A stretch of DNA of 35,001 bases from Terriglobia bacterium (GTDB lineage Bacteria; Acidobacteriota; Terriglobia; Bryobacterales; UBA6623). The position numbers and the translations under genes are program-made. A model generated the notes under the pieces. The model saw only the letters and a program-made list of their open reading frames with translations, had not been told where the DNA came from and did not search any database. How positions within the stretch are numbered: the stretch's first letter is position 1; every line of letters begins with the position of its first letter. The stretch covers positions 1-35,001 of the forward strand of contig VXRL01000069.1 in assembly GCA_009838515.1 (NCBI GenBank), read 5' to 3'. Shown here in pieces: positions 1 through 9,525 of this stretch.

Positions 1-45
1 CGAGAACGGCAGCCAAAATGTCACATCAAAAAATGCCGTGGGAAA

Positions 46-900
46 TTAGGCTAGCCGCTCTCGGTCCACCAGCAATTCCAACTGGTGCCGCCTGGTCAAG
101 CCCTCGATGTCTTCGTTCCGGTCGCGCGCCAAGCGCACGGAGATCTCGTACTCTCCGTCCACAGGGAACGTGTGCGGCACCAAGGCACCGCCCCGCGTGC
201 CGATCGGCAAACCCGGTATGTGCTGTTCCTGCGTGAGGTCGGGCGGCAGCCGGATGGTCACCGCGTCGGGCAACCGCCCCACGCGGCCCACCGCTAGGCG
301 AGAGATCTTCTCCGCCGCGGACACATAGCGTTCCAACAATAGCGGCGGCAAGTCGCTGACAGTGATGTTGTCAAACCCGTGGCTGGCTTCGTCACTCGGC
401 AACAGATCGTCAACGTTCACTTGCAAGGCGAGCAAGTCGCGGATCGCATTGCGGTATTCGGTGCGATTCAGCCGCCGGAACGTCGGCGTGCGCCCGGGAT
501 TGGGGTCGGAGGATGCGAGGCCATCCAGTTCCGAGGTCAGCGACAGAAGCGCTGCCCGGTATTCGGATTCCTCCGGCTTGGGCATGCCGACCGGCGGCAT
601 TTGGCGGCCGCGCAGCTTGCGCACGACGCCTTCCCACGTGTCGGTATCGTGCGAGACAGCGGCCGCAGCCAAGCTCTCAAGGTCAAGACCCGCCGTCTTG
701 GTGGCGGAACTGTGGCAGCCTAGGCAGTATTGCGCGATGGTCTTCCGAAACGGAGCAGTCTCGCTATCGGATCGGGATTGCGCCGCGCCTGGAGTCCCTG
801 CGAGCAGGCCGCAAACAACGGCGAGCGCACATGTGGTGATGTGATCCTGCCATCGCTGCATGGGACACTGCCCAAGATGATCGTAGCAAGGCGCCGGCAC
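46..900 (-). pseudogene. PSCyt1-DUF1587 (PSD3) cytochrome protein, C-terminally truncated
   Basis: This is the N-terminal third of a Planctomycete-type secreted c-type cytochrome protein. A signal-like segment (about residues 20-41) is followed by a PSCyt1 haem site CLGCH (residues 59-63) and a DUF1587 (PSD3) region ending in a stretch rich in LLPSDEASHGFDN-like motifs (about 140-200). Family members normally continue through DUF1595, DUF1592, DUF1588 and DUF1585 to about 800 residues. Here a TAA at 46-48 stops the frame after 284 residues, in the middle of a conserved segment (LELLVDRERLA). The frame starts with GTG at 900. An ATG at 861 gives a more normal signal peptide (MQRWQDHITTCALAVV). 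It lies 16 bp or more downstream of the PSD1 gene and is probably co-transcribed with it. Only 45 bases remain before the window edge, so I cannot tell whether this is a nonsense mutation, a frameshift or a deletion junction. Confidence 0.75.
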
Positions 901-916
901 CGACGCTGCGCCTGAT

Positions 917-3900
917 TCAATCCCGGAAGGCGAACTCGTTGGTCATCATCAGCACTTGCGCATAGCGCTCGGTTACCGTCAGCGGCAGCTCGTGGCGCCG
1001 CGGAAAGCCCTCTTCAGCACTCCAAGATTGCGGCTCCATCCCAGACTCGCGCTGCTGCGCTTCCAGCACCTCCTCGATTCGCGGCGACCAACGGAAGGAA
1101 TCGGACTCGTAGTCTCCCAGGGAATCGACCACGAAATCGAGGTGCTCGCCCTCGACGACATCCAAGGCCTTGATGACTGTCTCGACCTCGAATCCGCGCA
1201 CGACCCAACTCGCGAGCACGCCCCGGTCGGAGGAAACCAGCCAGCCCCGGATCCCGTTCGACCAGTTGAACCGCCGCCCCTGAGAGCCCAGAGTGTGGGC
1301 AAGCGTCCCTTCGATGGTGACGTCGAACGTCCGTGGCGCTGTCCAGCGCCTTACTACAGCGCTATCCAAGCCATCGCCCGGATGCCCGCCTGTCGGCGTC
1401 AGACTCGCCCGGCCCGCCTCCGGCGCCGGGTACATCGCCGCCGACTGCACGCGCTCGCCGACCAGGTATTCCATCCTCTTGAACCCCTTGATCGCACCTG
1501 CCTCCTTGTCAAGCTGCGCCGTGCCATGCAGCCATGCTGACGTGCCAGCCTCTGGAGCGCGCAACTCGGCCTGCTCCTGATCCGAATCGACTAGGAATGC
1601 GAGGCCGTCTTGGCGCTCTTGGTCCGTTGGCGAGCGGCCAAGAATCTTGCGGTGCAGCACATCCACACATTTCGCGGGTTCGCCGCAGGCAGCTGCCGTG
1701 GCGCGAGCCTGATCAGCTAAGAATGAGCTGTTCATCAAGAACAGCGCCTGCTGCGGAACGGTGGTCAGTTGACGCCTGGGCGTGTGCTCCTCCGGATTGG
1801 AACCGTCGAAGGCTCGCATGAGCGCGGATGGCTCTTCGCGCGACACGTACGCGTAGATCGTGCGGCGCGGAGAGGCCGGCTGGGCACTGAGTTCGAACGG
1901 AGCCCCGCCCACCGTGGTGTCCAACCTGCCCGCCACCGAAAGCATCGTGTCGCGCAATGCTTCGAAGCTGAGCCGCGTGCGGTTCTGTCGCCACAGCAAG
2001 CGGTTGGACGGATCCTCGGCAACACCTTCAGCCTTGCTGTCGCTGCTCTGGCGATAGGCCTTCGACAGCACGATACGGCGGATCAAATCCTTGGTGGACC
2101 AGCCCTCCTCAGCAAACTCCGTTGCAAGGTAGTCCAGAAGCTCTGGGTGGGAGGGCGGATCTCCCCGCCTGCCGAAGTCACTGGGCGTCCGCACCAACCC
2201 TTCGCCGAACAAGTGCCCCCAGACACGGTTGACGAACACTCTCGCGGCGAGCGGATTCTCAGCGCTGCCTATCAGGCGCGCTAGTTCGAGCCGCCCGCTG
2301 CCCGAGCGGAATTCTGGCGGCCCTGACAGCGCGGATAGAAACTTCGGCTTGACCTCGTCGCCCTTGTCGTGTTGGTTGCCGCGAACGAAGATATAGGTTG
2401 GCTGGGGAACGCGCGCATCGCTGGTCACCATGGCATGGCGAGGCCCGTCTCGATGGCTCCAGTCCCGCATCACGGCATCGTATTGCCACTTCAGGGCTTT
2501 CATGACGTTGGAATCGCCTTCGTTCTGGACCCACCAGAAATCCTCGACAGGGATGTCGGTCGGGGATCCGTTGCCTCGCAGGGCAAGCCGGAGAGCCTCA
2601 CGTTCGGGGTCGGGCCAGCGATAGTCACTGTCGGCGTCTACCATCCGTTGAGCTAGCTCGGCCGCCCCACCCGGTGTATCCAGCGCGGCGAACGCTCGGA
2701 CTGAGGGCCCCACCAACCCGTTGAGATACTTGTGCCAGCGCTTGAGCACGTAAAGATTGAAGTCTTTCTCCTTCGAGAGCGCCTCGAGTTCGCGGTTTCC
2801 TTGCGCGCGAGTGGCCCAGGCCGCTTCGAGATAGCGAGCCAGTTCCTTCGGCTGGCGGAATTCCCGCACGTGGTCTTGCAGCCGTTCCTCGCGATAGGTG
2901 TCAAGCCACTTGCGGCGCTCGGCAAGTTTCTTCCGGAAGAACTCAGTCTGTTGATCCGAGCCGAACGCATCGAGTGCTACGGGCTCAAGAACATTTGGAG
3001 AGTTCAGGAACACGCTGTAGAGCGAATAGTAGTCCTTCTGCGAGATCTGGTCGAACTTGTGGTCGTGGCAGCGGGCACAGGCTACCGACAGGCCCAAGAA
3101 CCCCCGGCTGACGACATCGATTCGGTCGTCGAGGTTCTCCGGTACGTCGGTCGGGCGAGGCAGGTTGATGCCCAAGGTCAGCATCCCCATTGCGGCCAAG
3201 TGCCGCTTGTCGGACGCTTCCAAGTCCGCTGCTAGCTGGTACCGAACGAACTCGTCATAGGGTAGATCGCTGTTGAAGGCGTCCACGACCCAGTCGCGAT
3301 AGGTCCAAGCAATCGCAAATGGACGGGCCTGGAATCCTTCGTCCGAATAGCGAGCCACGTCAAGCCAGTGACGCGCCCAGCGCTCTCCGAAACGCTCGGA
3401 AGCCAGTAGTGATTCCACCACGGCTTCGTACGCGTCGGGAGTCGGTGCACTCGCAAATGCATCCGCCTCCTCGGCTGTGGGCGGCAGCCCCGTCAAGTCG
3501 AAGAAGAGTCGCCGGATCAAAGTCCTGGGATCAGCTTCCGCAGAGGCGCGCAATCCTGCCTCGACCAGGCGCGCTTCAACGAAGCGGTCGATGGGCGTCT
3601 CGGCCCAGGCTGTCGTGGAAGCGGGCGGCTCGCTCTTGCGCGGCGGGACAAACGCCCAGTGCATCGCCGCCTCGTCGATAGCGCTCCCCTCTGCGGTGGG
3701 CTCGGGGAACGGAGCGCCCGCCGAGATCCAAGTCGCAATATGCTCGATTTGGGTCTCCGTGAGCTTGCCTGTCGGCGGCATGCGCACGCCTTCGTCGCTG
3801 CGCAGCACTTGCAGCAGGCGGCTCCCATTGGGATTGCCGGGCTCAATGGCGGGTCCGCTCTTCCCTCCTCTGAGCAGCGACGCGCGCGAATCGACTCTCA

Positions 3901-4054
3901 GCTCCGCTTGCAGAACTGGACTTCCAGCGCTGTGGCAGGCGTAGCACTGCTCCGCCAGTAGCGGGCGCACGTAGCGTTCAAAGTGGTCGATGCTCGCGAG
4001 GTCGGCGCCGCTGGCCGCGACCGCCCATGCCAGCAAGATCGGTATTGGGCGCAT
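917..4054 (-). CDS. PSCyt1-DUF1549-DUF1553 (PSD1) domain protein
   Basis: A large secreted protein of the PSCyt1/PSCyt2/PSD1 family, common in Acidobacteria and Planctomycetes and of unproven function. Counting from the upstream ATG at 4111, the order is a signal peptide (MRPIPILLAWAVAASGA), PSCyt1 with haem site CYACH (residues 56-60) and MPP at 111-113, DUF1549 from about 170 with a second haem-type motif CARCHDHKFD (345-354), and DUF1553 from about 620. The C-terminus contains LGRSPTDQE and ends in NEFAFRD, typical of the family. The ATG at 4054 starts right at the signal peptide; ATGs at 4081 and 4111 only add a basic extension. It is intact, unlike its relatives on either side, and is divergent from the second PSD1 gene across about 170 bp. 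Two CXXCH sites suggest covalent haem and a periplasmic location. A role in oxidative polymer or metabolite breakdown is inference only. Confidence 0.9.
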   Translation of the reverse strand: MRPIPILLAWAVAASGADLASIDHFERYVRPLLAEQCYACHSAGSPVLQAELRVDSRASLLRGGKSGPAIEPGNPNGSRLLQVLRSDEGVRMPPTGKLTETQIEHIATWISAGAPFPEPTAEGSAIDEAAMHWAFVPPRKSEPPASTTAWAETPIDRFVEARLVEAGLRASAEADPRTLIRRLFFDLTGLPPTAEEADAFASAPTPDAYEAVVESLLASERFGERWARHWLDVARYSDEGFQARPFAIAWTYRDWVVDAFNSDLPYDEFVRYQLAADLEASDKRHLAAMGMLTLGINLPRPTDVPENLDDRIDVVSRGFLGLSVACARCHDHKFDQISQKDYYSLYSVFLNSPNVLEPVALDAFGSDQQTEFFRKKLAERRKWLDTYREERLQDHVREFRQPKELARYLEAAWATRAQGNRELEALSKEKDFNLYVLKRWHKYLNGLVGPSVRAFAALDTPGGAAELAQRMVDADSDYRWPDPEREALRLALRGNGSPTDIPVEDFWWVQNEGDSNVMKALKWQYDAVMRDWSHRDGPRHAMVTSDARVPQPTYIFVRGNQHDKGDEVKPKFLSALSGPPEFRSGSGRLELARLIGSAENPLAARVFVNRVWGHLFGEGLVRTPSDFGRRGDPPSHPELLDYLATEFAEEGWSTKDLIRRIVLSKAYRQSSDSKAEGVAEDPSNRLLWRQNRTRLSFEALRDTMLSVAGRLDTTVGGAPFELSAQPASPRRTIYAYVSREEPSALMRAFDGSNPEEHTPRRQLTTVPQQALFLMNSSFLADQARATAAACGEPAKCVDVLHRKILGRSPTDQERQDGLAFLVDSDQEQAELRAPEAGTSAWLHGTAQLDKEAGAIKGFKRMEYLVGERVQSAAMYPAPEAGRASLTPTGGHPGDGLDSAVVRRWTAPRTFDVTIEGTLAHTLGSQGRRFNWSNGIRGWLVSSDRGVLASWVVRGFEVETVIKALDVVEGEHLDFVVDSLGDYESDSFRWSPRIEEVLEAQQRESGMEPQSWSAEEGFPRRHELPLTVTERYAQVLMMTNEFAFRD

Positions 4055-4223
4055 CGGCCGAACCGTCAGGAACCTGTACATCCTGCACGCAAGTTTAGCA
4101 GCCCGACACATTTTTCTGATGGGTTCGAATAGTCTTTCAGGGCAGCGGTTCCAGAAGGTGCTGGCGGAGCGTTGAGCCCCGACGGGACCGGATCGCTGCT
4201 AGGATTGAAACGCGATTTAACCT

Positions 4224-7007
4224 ATGCGCGACGTGAACCCCCAGAGACTCGCCAGTGCGGTCGCCGCGCTGTTGGTGATTGGCGCTGCTAGCGTCCACGC
4301 GGCGGACGAAGCAGCCGAACGGCTGTTCGCGGTCCAAGTCAAGCCCTTGCTGGCCGAGCGCTGCTTTGTCTGTCACGGGCAGGACCAGAACGCGATCCTT
4401 GGCGGCTTGGACCTAACGTCGCGGGATGCCATGCTGCGCGGCGGCGCATCGGCCAGACCCGCGTTGAGGCCCGGCAACGCCGGGGCAAGCTTGCTCTACT
4501 CGGCTGTGCTGCGCAAAGACCCGAAATTGCAGATGCCGCCCAAAGACAGCGACAGGCTGACGCAGGAGCAGGTGTGGCAGATTCGCGATTGGATCGATGC
4601 CGGCGCTCCGTGGCCCGATGCGGAAGCGGAGCGCAGGTACGTGCAGGACGATCTGGCCGACGCCCGCACCGCCGCGGGCGTCATCGTCCCGACCAGCGGC
4701 GGATTGTCGGACGACTGGACCAACCGGCGCTACAAGGAAGACGACCTGTGGGCCTTCCGTCCATTGAGTCAAGCCGAGCCACCGGGCACTGGCGCCGAGC
4801 ACCCTGTGGATGCTTTTATCGAGCGCAAGCTGGCGGATGCGGGCTTGGCACCCGCCAGCCGGGCCGACAAGCGAATGCTGATTCGGCGCGCGTCCTTTGA
4901 CCTGACTGGCCTGCCGCCCACCCCAGAGCAAGTCGAAGCCTTCCTCCGGGACGACTCGGCCGCGGCCTGGCGCAAGGTGGTCGATCGGTTGCTGGAGAGC
5001 CCGCAGTACGGCGAACAATGGGGACGCCACTGGCTCGATGTCGTGCGCTATGCCGACACGGCAGGCTATTCCAACGACTGGGAGCGCTCCAATGCCTGGC
5101 GCTACCGCGATTACGTCATCCGCTCCCTGAACTCCGACAAACCCTATGACCGCTTCGTGCTGGAGCAGCTAGCCGGCGACATCCTCGATCCGGACAGCCC
5201 CGAGATGCGCGTTGCAACCGGCTACCTGCGCATGGGGCCCTGGGAGCACACCGGCATGATGCAGAAGGTAGCCTCCCGCCAGCTCTATCTCGACGACATC
5301 ACCAACAGCGTGGGAGAGTCGTTCCTGTCCCTGCCGTTGCGCTGCGCCAAGTGCCACGACCACAAGTTCGATCCGATTCCCACCCGTGATTACTACCGCA
5401 TCTACGCAGTGTTCGAGACGACCCAACTTGCCGAACTGCCAGTTGAGTTCATCGAGGGCGAGAACCGCAACTACTTCGAGCAGGAGAGAGCGCGGCTGGA
5501 GCAACTGCTGGCGGCAGCCGAGTCGGACGTTGCCAAGATCGAAGCCAAGGAAGAGCAAGCGGCCCGCGCTTGGTGTGCCGAGCGCGGCATAGAGTACCAG
5601 CCCAGGGAGAAGCTCAAGGACAAGCCCGAAGGCGAGAAACCGCCGCGCCATATCGGCCTGACGATTGACGATCTGGGCTATTTCAAGGTGCGCCGCAACG
5701 ACGCCAAGATCTGGGGACGGCGCTTGGAGCGCTACCAGCCGATGGCGCACAGCGTATACGAGGGTCCGGTCAAGCACGAGAATTCCGAGCGGCTGCGCAT
5801 GCCGGAGCCGGAGGAGATGCGCGGCCTGCCGCCGGAGTCGCATATCCTCAGCGGCGGCTCGGTGTACTCCAAGGGCGACAGGGTGACGCCGGGCGTGCTG
5901 AGCGCGGTACCTGTCAGCTACGACCCCGCTCCATCCGGCAGGCGCCACGAAGTTCCCAGCACGATGACAGGGCGGCGCCTAGCGCTGGCGCGCTGGATCG
6001 CCAGCCCAGAGAATCCCCTCTCCACCCGCTCCATCGTCAATCGCATCTGGCAATACCACTTCGGGCGGGGCTTGGCCGAGAACGCCAACAACCTCGGCAA
6101 GATGGGCAAAAAGCCCACGCACCCCGAACTGCTCGACTGGCTGGCGCGGAGATTCGCCCAAGACGGCTGGTCACTGAAACAGATGCACCGTCTGCTGATG
6201 ACATCGGAAGCGTACCAGCGCGCGGACCGGCCGACCGACCAAGAAGAGGTTGCCCAGCGCGACCCGAACAACGACCTGCTCAGCTACTTCAGGCCGCGGC
6301 GGCTGACCGCCGAGGAGCTTCGCGATTCCATGTTGGCCGTCTCCGGTGAACTCAACCCCTAGGTGGGCGGATTGCCGGTGTTCCCCGAGGCCAATGCAGA
6401 GTTTCAAGCTCAGCCGCGCATGAATCAAGTGACCATCGCGCCTGCCTACCAACCCTCGCGGACGCTGGAACAGCGCAACCGGCGCTCGCTCTACACGTAC
6501 CGCATGCGGATGCAAACCGCTCCGCTGTTCGAGGTGTTCAACCAGCCCAGCTACGACCTGTCTTGCGAGCGGCGCGACAGTTCGACGGTGACGCCGCAAG
6601 CCTTCACGCTGATGAACAGCGACAACTCGGTTGACCGCTCGATCGCCATGGCACTGCGGCTGCAGAGGGAAGAAGATTCTGTCCGGGGGCAGCTGCAGCG
6701 TGCCTTCGAACTTACGCTCGGACGCCCAGCTACCGATGACGAGATTGCCAAGACGTCCGCGCATGTCAAAGAGATGGCGGCGTACCACGAGCAGCACCAA
6801 CCGGAACTGATCGCGCCCGCTCGCGAGTTGGATCGCACGGTGGTCGAGGAGATGTCGGGCCTGGCGCTGCACTACAAGGAAAAGCTGGACGTTTACGAGG
6901 ACTACGTTCCACACGTGAAGCCGTGGGATGTCGACGCAGAGACGCGCGCACTGGCGGATGTGTGCCTGGCCCTGTTCAACTCCAACGAGTTCATCTACGT
7001 GTACTGA
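4224..7007 (+). pseudogene. PSCyt1-DUF1549-DUF1553 (PSD1) gene interrupted by in-frame TAG
   Basis: A second PSCyt1/DUF1549/PSD1 gene, 927 codons long if read through. It has a signal peptide (residues 1-26, ending SVHA), PSCyt1 haem motif CFVCH (47-51), DUF1549 with FDLTGLPPTPEQ (225-236) and a second CAKCHDHKFDP motif (374-384), a charged coiled-coil-like insert (about 415-450), then DUF1553. At codon 713 (6360-6362) a TAG interrupts the family segment ELNP-x-VGGLPVFPE. The frame continues without any shift to a normal C-terminus (LFNSNEFIYVY, TGA at 7005-7007). One base change from GAG or AAG would explain the stop. The downstream part begins with GTG directly after the TAG, so reinitiation is conceivable. 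TAG is an ordinary terminator elsewhere in the window (for example the CRTAC1 gene at 12276), so recoding is unlikely. The DUF1501 partner follows 30 bp downstream. Confidence 0.88.
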
Positions 7008-7037
7008 CGGCACGATGCGCAAGAGGGAGAAGCCGAC

Positions 7038-8450
7038 ATGACCAGCCAAGACTTCGCGGCGGTGCCTAGCACTCGCCGCAACTTCCTCTATTCGCTGGGT
7101 GCAAGCCTGGGCAGCGTGGCGTTCAGCGATTTGCTGGCCAAGGAAGCAGCAGGGCCGCTGGCGGTCAAGCAGCCGCATCATGCGGCCAAGGCCAAGGCTT
7201 GCATCTTCTTGGTGATGGAAGGCGGGCCGAGCCACATCGACACGTTTGATCCGAAGCCGAAGCTCGAACAGTTGCACATGCAGCAGTTCGAGAGGGCTGG
7301 CGAAGAGTTCTCTCCGATGTCCTCGGGCGTGCGCTACTACGTGCAGAGCCCGTACAAGTCCCGCAAGGTCGGCCACGCCGGAATGGACATGTGCGAGCAC
7401 TTCGTGCATCTGCCGGAGGTCGCGGACGAGCTGTGCTTCTATCGCGGCTGCCAGTCGGAATCCGTGGACCACCCAACGGCGCTGTATCACATCAACACAG
7501 GCAACAAATTCGGCGGGGACCCAGGTGTTGGCGGGTGGGTCACCTACGGGCTAGGCAGCGAGAACCAGAACCTTCCGGGCTACATCGTTTTGGCCGAGGC
7601 CGGTTTCCCGCAGGGCGGATCGGGCAACTGGACGAACGGCTTCCTGCCGGCCTATTACCAAGGCACCCCGTTGCGAGCGGAGGGATCGCCGATCCTGGAC
7701 ATCCATCCGCAATCGTGGAAGACCCGGGAGCACCAGCGCAAGAACCTCGACCTGCTCGCCGATCTCAATCGATCGCACCAAGCGAAGCATCCGAATCATG
7801 ACGAGCTTGCGGCGCGCATGGCCAATTACGAGCTTGCGTACCGCATGCAGGTCGAGGTGCCGGACATCATCGACCTCGATGGCGAGCCGGAATCTGTCAG
7901 GGAGATGTACGGGCTGGACAATTCGGAGACGGGACCGTTCGGGCGGCGCTGTCTGCTAGCGCGACGATTGGTCGAGAAAGGCGTGCGCTTCGTACAGATC
8001 TTCTCCGGCGGCTGGGATTCGCACGATTACTTGGAACGTTCGCACAAAGCGCGCATTTACAGCATTGACAAGCCCGTCACTGCGCTGATCAAGGATCTCA
8101 AGCAGCGGGGCCTGCTCGACGAGACGCTTGTGGTGTGGCTCGGGGAGTTCGGCCGGAGCCCCGACAATCATCATCGAGGAGGTGGCGTCGCGATCGGCCG
8201 TGACCACAATGCCCACGCGCAGTCGATGTTTTTTGCCGGAGGCGGAGTGAAGGCTGGCCATGTGGTCGGCGCGACCGATGAGATCGGCAACACCGCCGTG
8301 GAGGTGGTACATCCGATCAAGGATCTGCATGTCACCCTGTTGCATTTGCTCGGCCTGGATGACAACAAGCTGACGTACTTCCACGGTGGCCGCTTCAAGC
8401 AGCTGTCCCAGACCGGCGGTCAGGTGATCAAGGAACTGCTCTCCACCTAA
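7038..8450 (+). CDS. DUF1501 family protein, Tat-exported
   Basis: A 470-residue DUF1501 protein, distantly related to the alkaline phosphatase/sulfatase fold. It has a twin-arginine signal (STRRNFLYSLGASLGSVAF, residues 11-29). Family segments include FLVMEGGPSHIDTFDPKP (about 57-74), GWDSHDYL and LVVWLGEFGRSP, followed by a metal-site-like RDHNAHAQSMFFAGGG stretch. DUF1501 genes are routinely encoded next to PSD1 genes, and this one lies 30 bp after the interrupted PSD1 gene, so the two probably form an operon. A Shine-Dalgarno-like GAGGGAG lies at about 7024-7030, upstream of the ATG. The frame is intact. Substrate and reaction are unknown; an exported partner of the cytochrome protein is the usual assumption. 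Confidence 0.92.
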   Translation: MTSQDFAAVPSTRRNFLYSLGASLGSVAFSDLLAKEAAGPLAVKQPHHAAKAKACIFLVMEGGPSHIDTFDPKPKLEQLHMQQFERAGEEFSPMSSGVRYYVQSPYKSRKVGHAGMDMCEHFVHLPEVADELCFYRGCQSESVDHPTALYHINTGNKFGGDPGVGGWVTYGLGSENQNLPGYIVLAEAGFPQGGSGNWTNGFLPAYYQGTPLRAEGSPILDIHPQSWKTREHQRKNLDLLADLNRSHQAKHPNHDELAARMANYELAYRMQVEVPDIIDLDGEPESVREMYGLDNSETGPFGRRCLLARRLVEKGVRFVQIFSGGWDSHDYLERSHKARIYSIDKPVTALIKDLKQRGLLDETLVVWLGEFGRSPDNHHRGGGVAIGRDHNAHAQSMFFAGGGVKAGHVVGATDEIGNTAVEVVHPIKDLHVTLLHLLGLDDNKLTYFHGGRFKQLSQTGGQVIKELLST

Positions 8451-9070
8451 CAGCGGGAGCCGCTCCGCTGCCCCAGCCGAACGCTGCGGTGTTCTTCGGC
8501 TTGCGGAATCGACCCGCAGCCCCTGCCTCCAGTCGGCCGGTGCCGCTGGACGTCCTCAGCACAGTGCCCAGCCGTTCCAATCTGGGCCTGTTTCTGGCAT
8601 CGACCAATCGAACCGGGTGGGCTGGCGCCGTATTCGTCTTGTCCGAGCAGCGTGAGAGCGAGGCCCGGAAACGTGACAAATGCCTTGTCGGTAGTGACAA
8701 TTCCGAAACCGCTGGCAAGGGCGAAGCCGGCCAGATACGAGTCCATCCAGACCTTGGGGCTTGCGGTGTCTCGTTGCGCATGTGACTTCCAGCGGGATTC
8801 GAGCCGATAAGGATCGTTTGCCCGCAGAGCGACCCGGTTGTCACTCAAGATCCGCTCGTATAGCCGCCATGCTCCTCGATGAGTGAGCGCAGGGACACCG
8901 TAGCGGCCCATTACCGCTTCTGTCGTGACCAGCCTCAGCAGCGACTGCTGCGTTGCTCGGCAGCAGGAGACAGAACCTAGCATTTCGATGGTCTCGAATC
9001 AGTTCCGGATGAGACGGTGATGCTGGTGCTCAGAAAGGACCAGAGCTAACCAGACGTTGCTATCGCACAA
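8447..9070 (-). pseudogene. vapC: VapC-type PIN-domain toxin, disrupted by in-frame TGA
   Basis: Read through a TGA at 8999-9001, this frame gives a PIN-domain ribonuclease toxin. The N-terminal strand is CDSNVWLALVLSEHQHH with the first catalytic Asp. The centre is CRATQQSLLRLVTTEAVMGRYG. The C-terminal acidic motifs are SPKVWMDSYLAGFA and VTTDKAF, ending near FPGLALTLLG. The stop falls where relatives have Trp (WFETIE context), so TGG to TGA explains it. The most likely start is TTG at 9070, overlapping the end of vapB by 11 bp, as expected for translational coupling. After about 145 codons the frame runs on for about 60 residues unlike the family, suggesting loss of the normal stop or a 3' frameshift. 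An ATG after the TGA (8983) would yield a fragment lacking the first catalytic Asp. The toxin is therefore probably inactive. Confidence 0.8.
8451..8470 (+). terminator. Stem-loop directly after the DUF1501 stop codon
   Basis: CAGCGG and CCGCTG form a 6-bp inverted repeat around an 8-nt loop, beginning one base after the TAA of the DUF1501 gene. No T-tract follows, so this is at best a GC-type termination or mRNA-end stabilising hairpin. It also overlaps the far 3' end of the opposing toxin reading frame. Confidence 0.35.
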
Positions 9071-9332
9071 TGCCCAGATCGGAAATCTCCGCTTCCCCTA
9101 AAATCTTTGCAACGCGCTCCGGCGTTAGCTCATCGCCGGGCTTTGCCGGGTGTGCGCACTTCACAAGTGGGAACTGGACGCGATTCCGCACCATTGGCTT
9201 CTCGGCTGAGGTTGCGGCTAAGCCCCGTCTGAGAAGGTTGGTGACGACTTCCCCCAGCTCTAGGTTTTCCTCGGCGGCCCGGACCTTGACCGCGCGCATC
9301 AATTCGTCCGGCAGATCAAGAGTAGTCTTCAC
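9060..9332 (-). CDS. vapB: VapB-type ribbon-helix-helix antitoxin
   Basis: A 90-residue antitoxin. The N-terminus MKTTLDLPDELMRAVKVRA is a ribbon-helix-helix strand and first helix, followed by a second helix (GEVVTNLLRRGLA, about 27-39). The remainder is a toxin-binding tail. The only in-frame start is GTG at 9332. It precedes and overlaps the toxin frame in the normal vapBC order, and its own frame is undamaged. VapB proteins repress their own operon and neutralise VapC. With VapC broken here, this would be an orphan antitoxin, possibly kept to neutralise another VapC or simply not yet decayed. Confidence 0.85.
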   Translation of the reverse strand: MKTTLDLPDELMRAVKVRAAEENLELGEVVTNLLRRGLAATSAEKPMVRNRVQFPLVKCAHPAKPGDELTPERVAKILGEAEISDLGIVR

Positions 9333-9338
9333 GCTGAA

Positions 9339-9347
9339 GTTATACCA
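9339..9347 (-). promoter_or_regulatory. Extended -10 promoter of vapB, probably leaderless
   Basis: On the minus strand TGGTATAAC matches an extended -10 element (TGnTATAAT, one mismatch). Its end lies 6 bases before the GTG start at 9332, so transcription would begin at or next to the start codon. No Shine-Dalgarno is present upstream of GTG, which fits a leaderless mRNA. I see no good -35 at the usual spacing, acceptable for an extended -10 promoter. Confidence 0.45.
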
Positions 9348-9525
9348 GAATCATGGTTGTCCATCCCAAAGTCTAGACTGGACTTCGGAAGGACCGTCAA
9401 TGGACCATCTCACGACCTTAGCCTGCCGGTCCGATCCGTAACGAATTGTCCATACTGGCCGCAAGTGCATCAGCCCAACACCTGCCTGACGGGCACGCCA
9501 ACGCTCGCATGGGAGCGGAATCGGT

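Noticed and set aside
6360..6362. Recoding of TAG (pyrrolysine or suppressor) in the PSD1 gene
   Set aside because: TAG ends several intact genes in the window, such as vapB and the CRTAC1 gene, so reassignment is unlikely.
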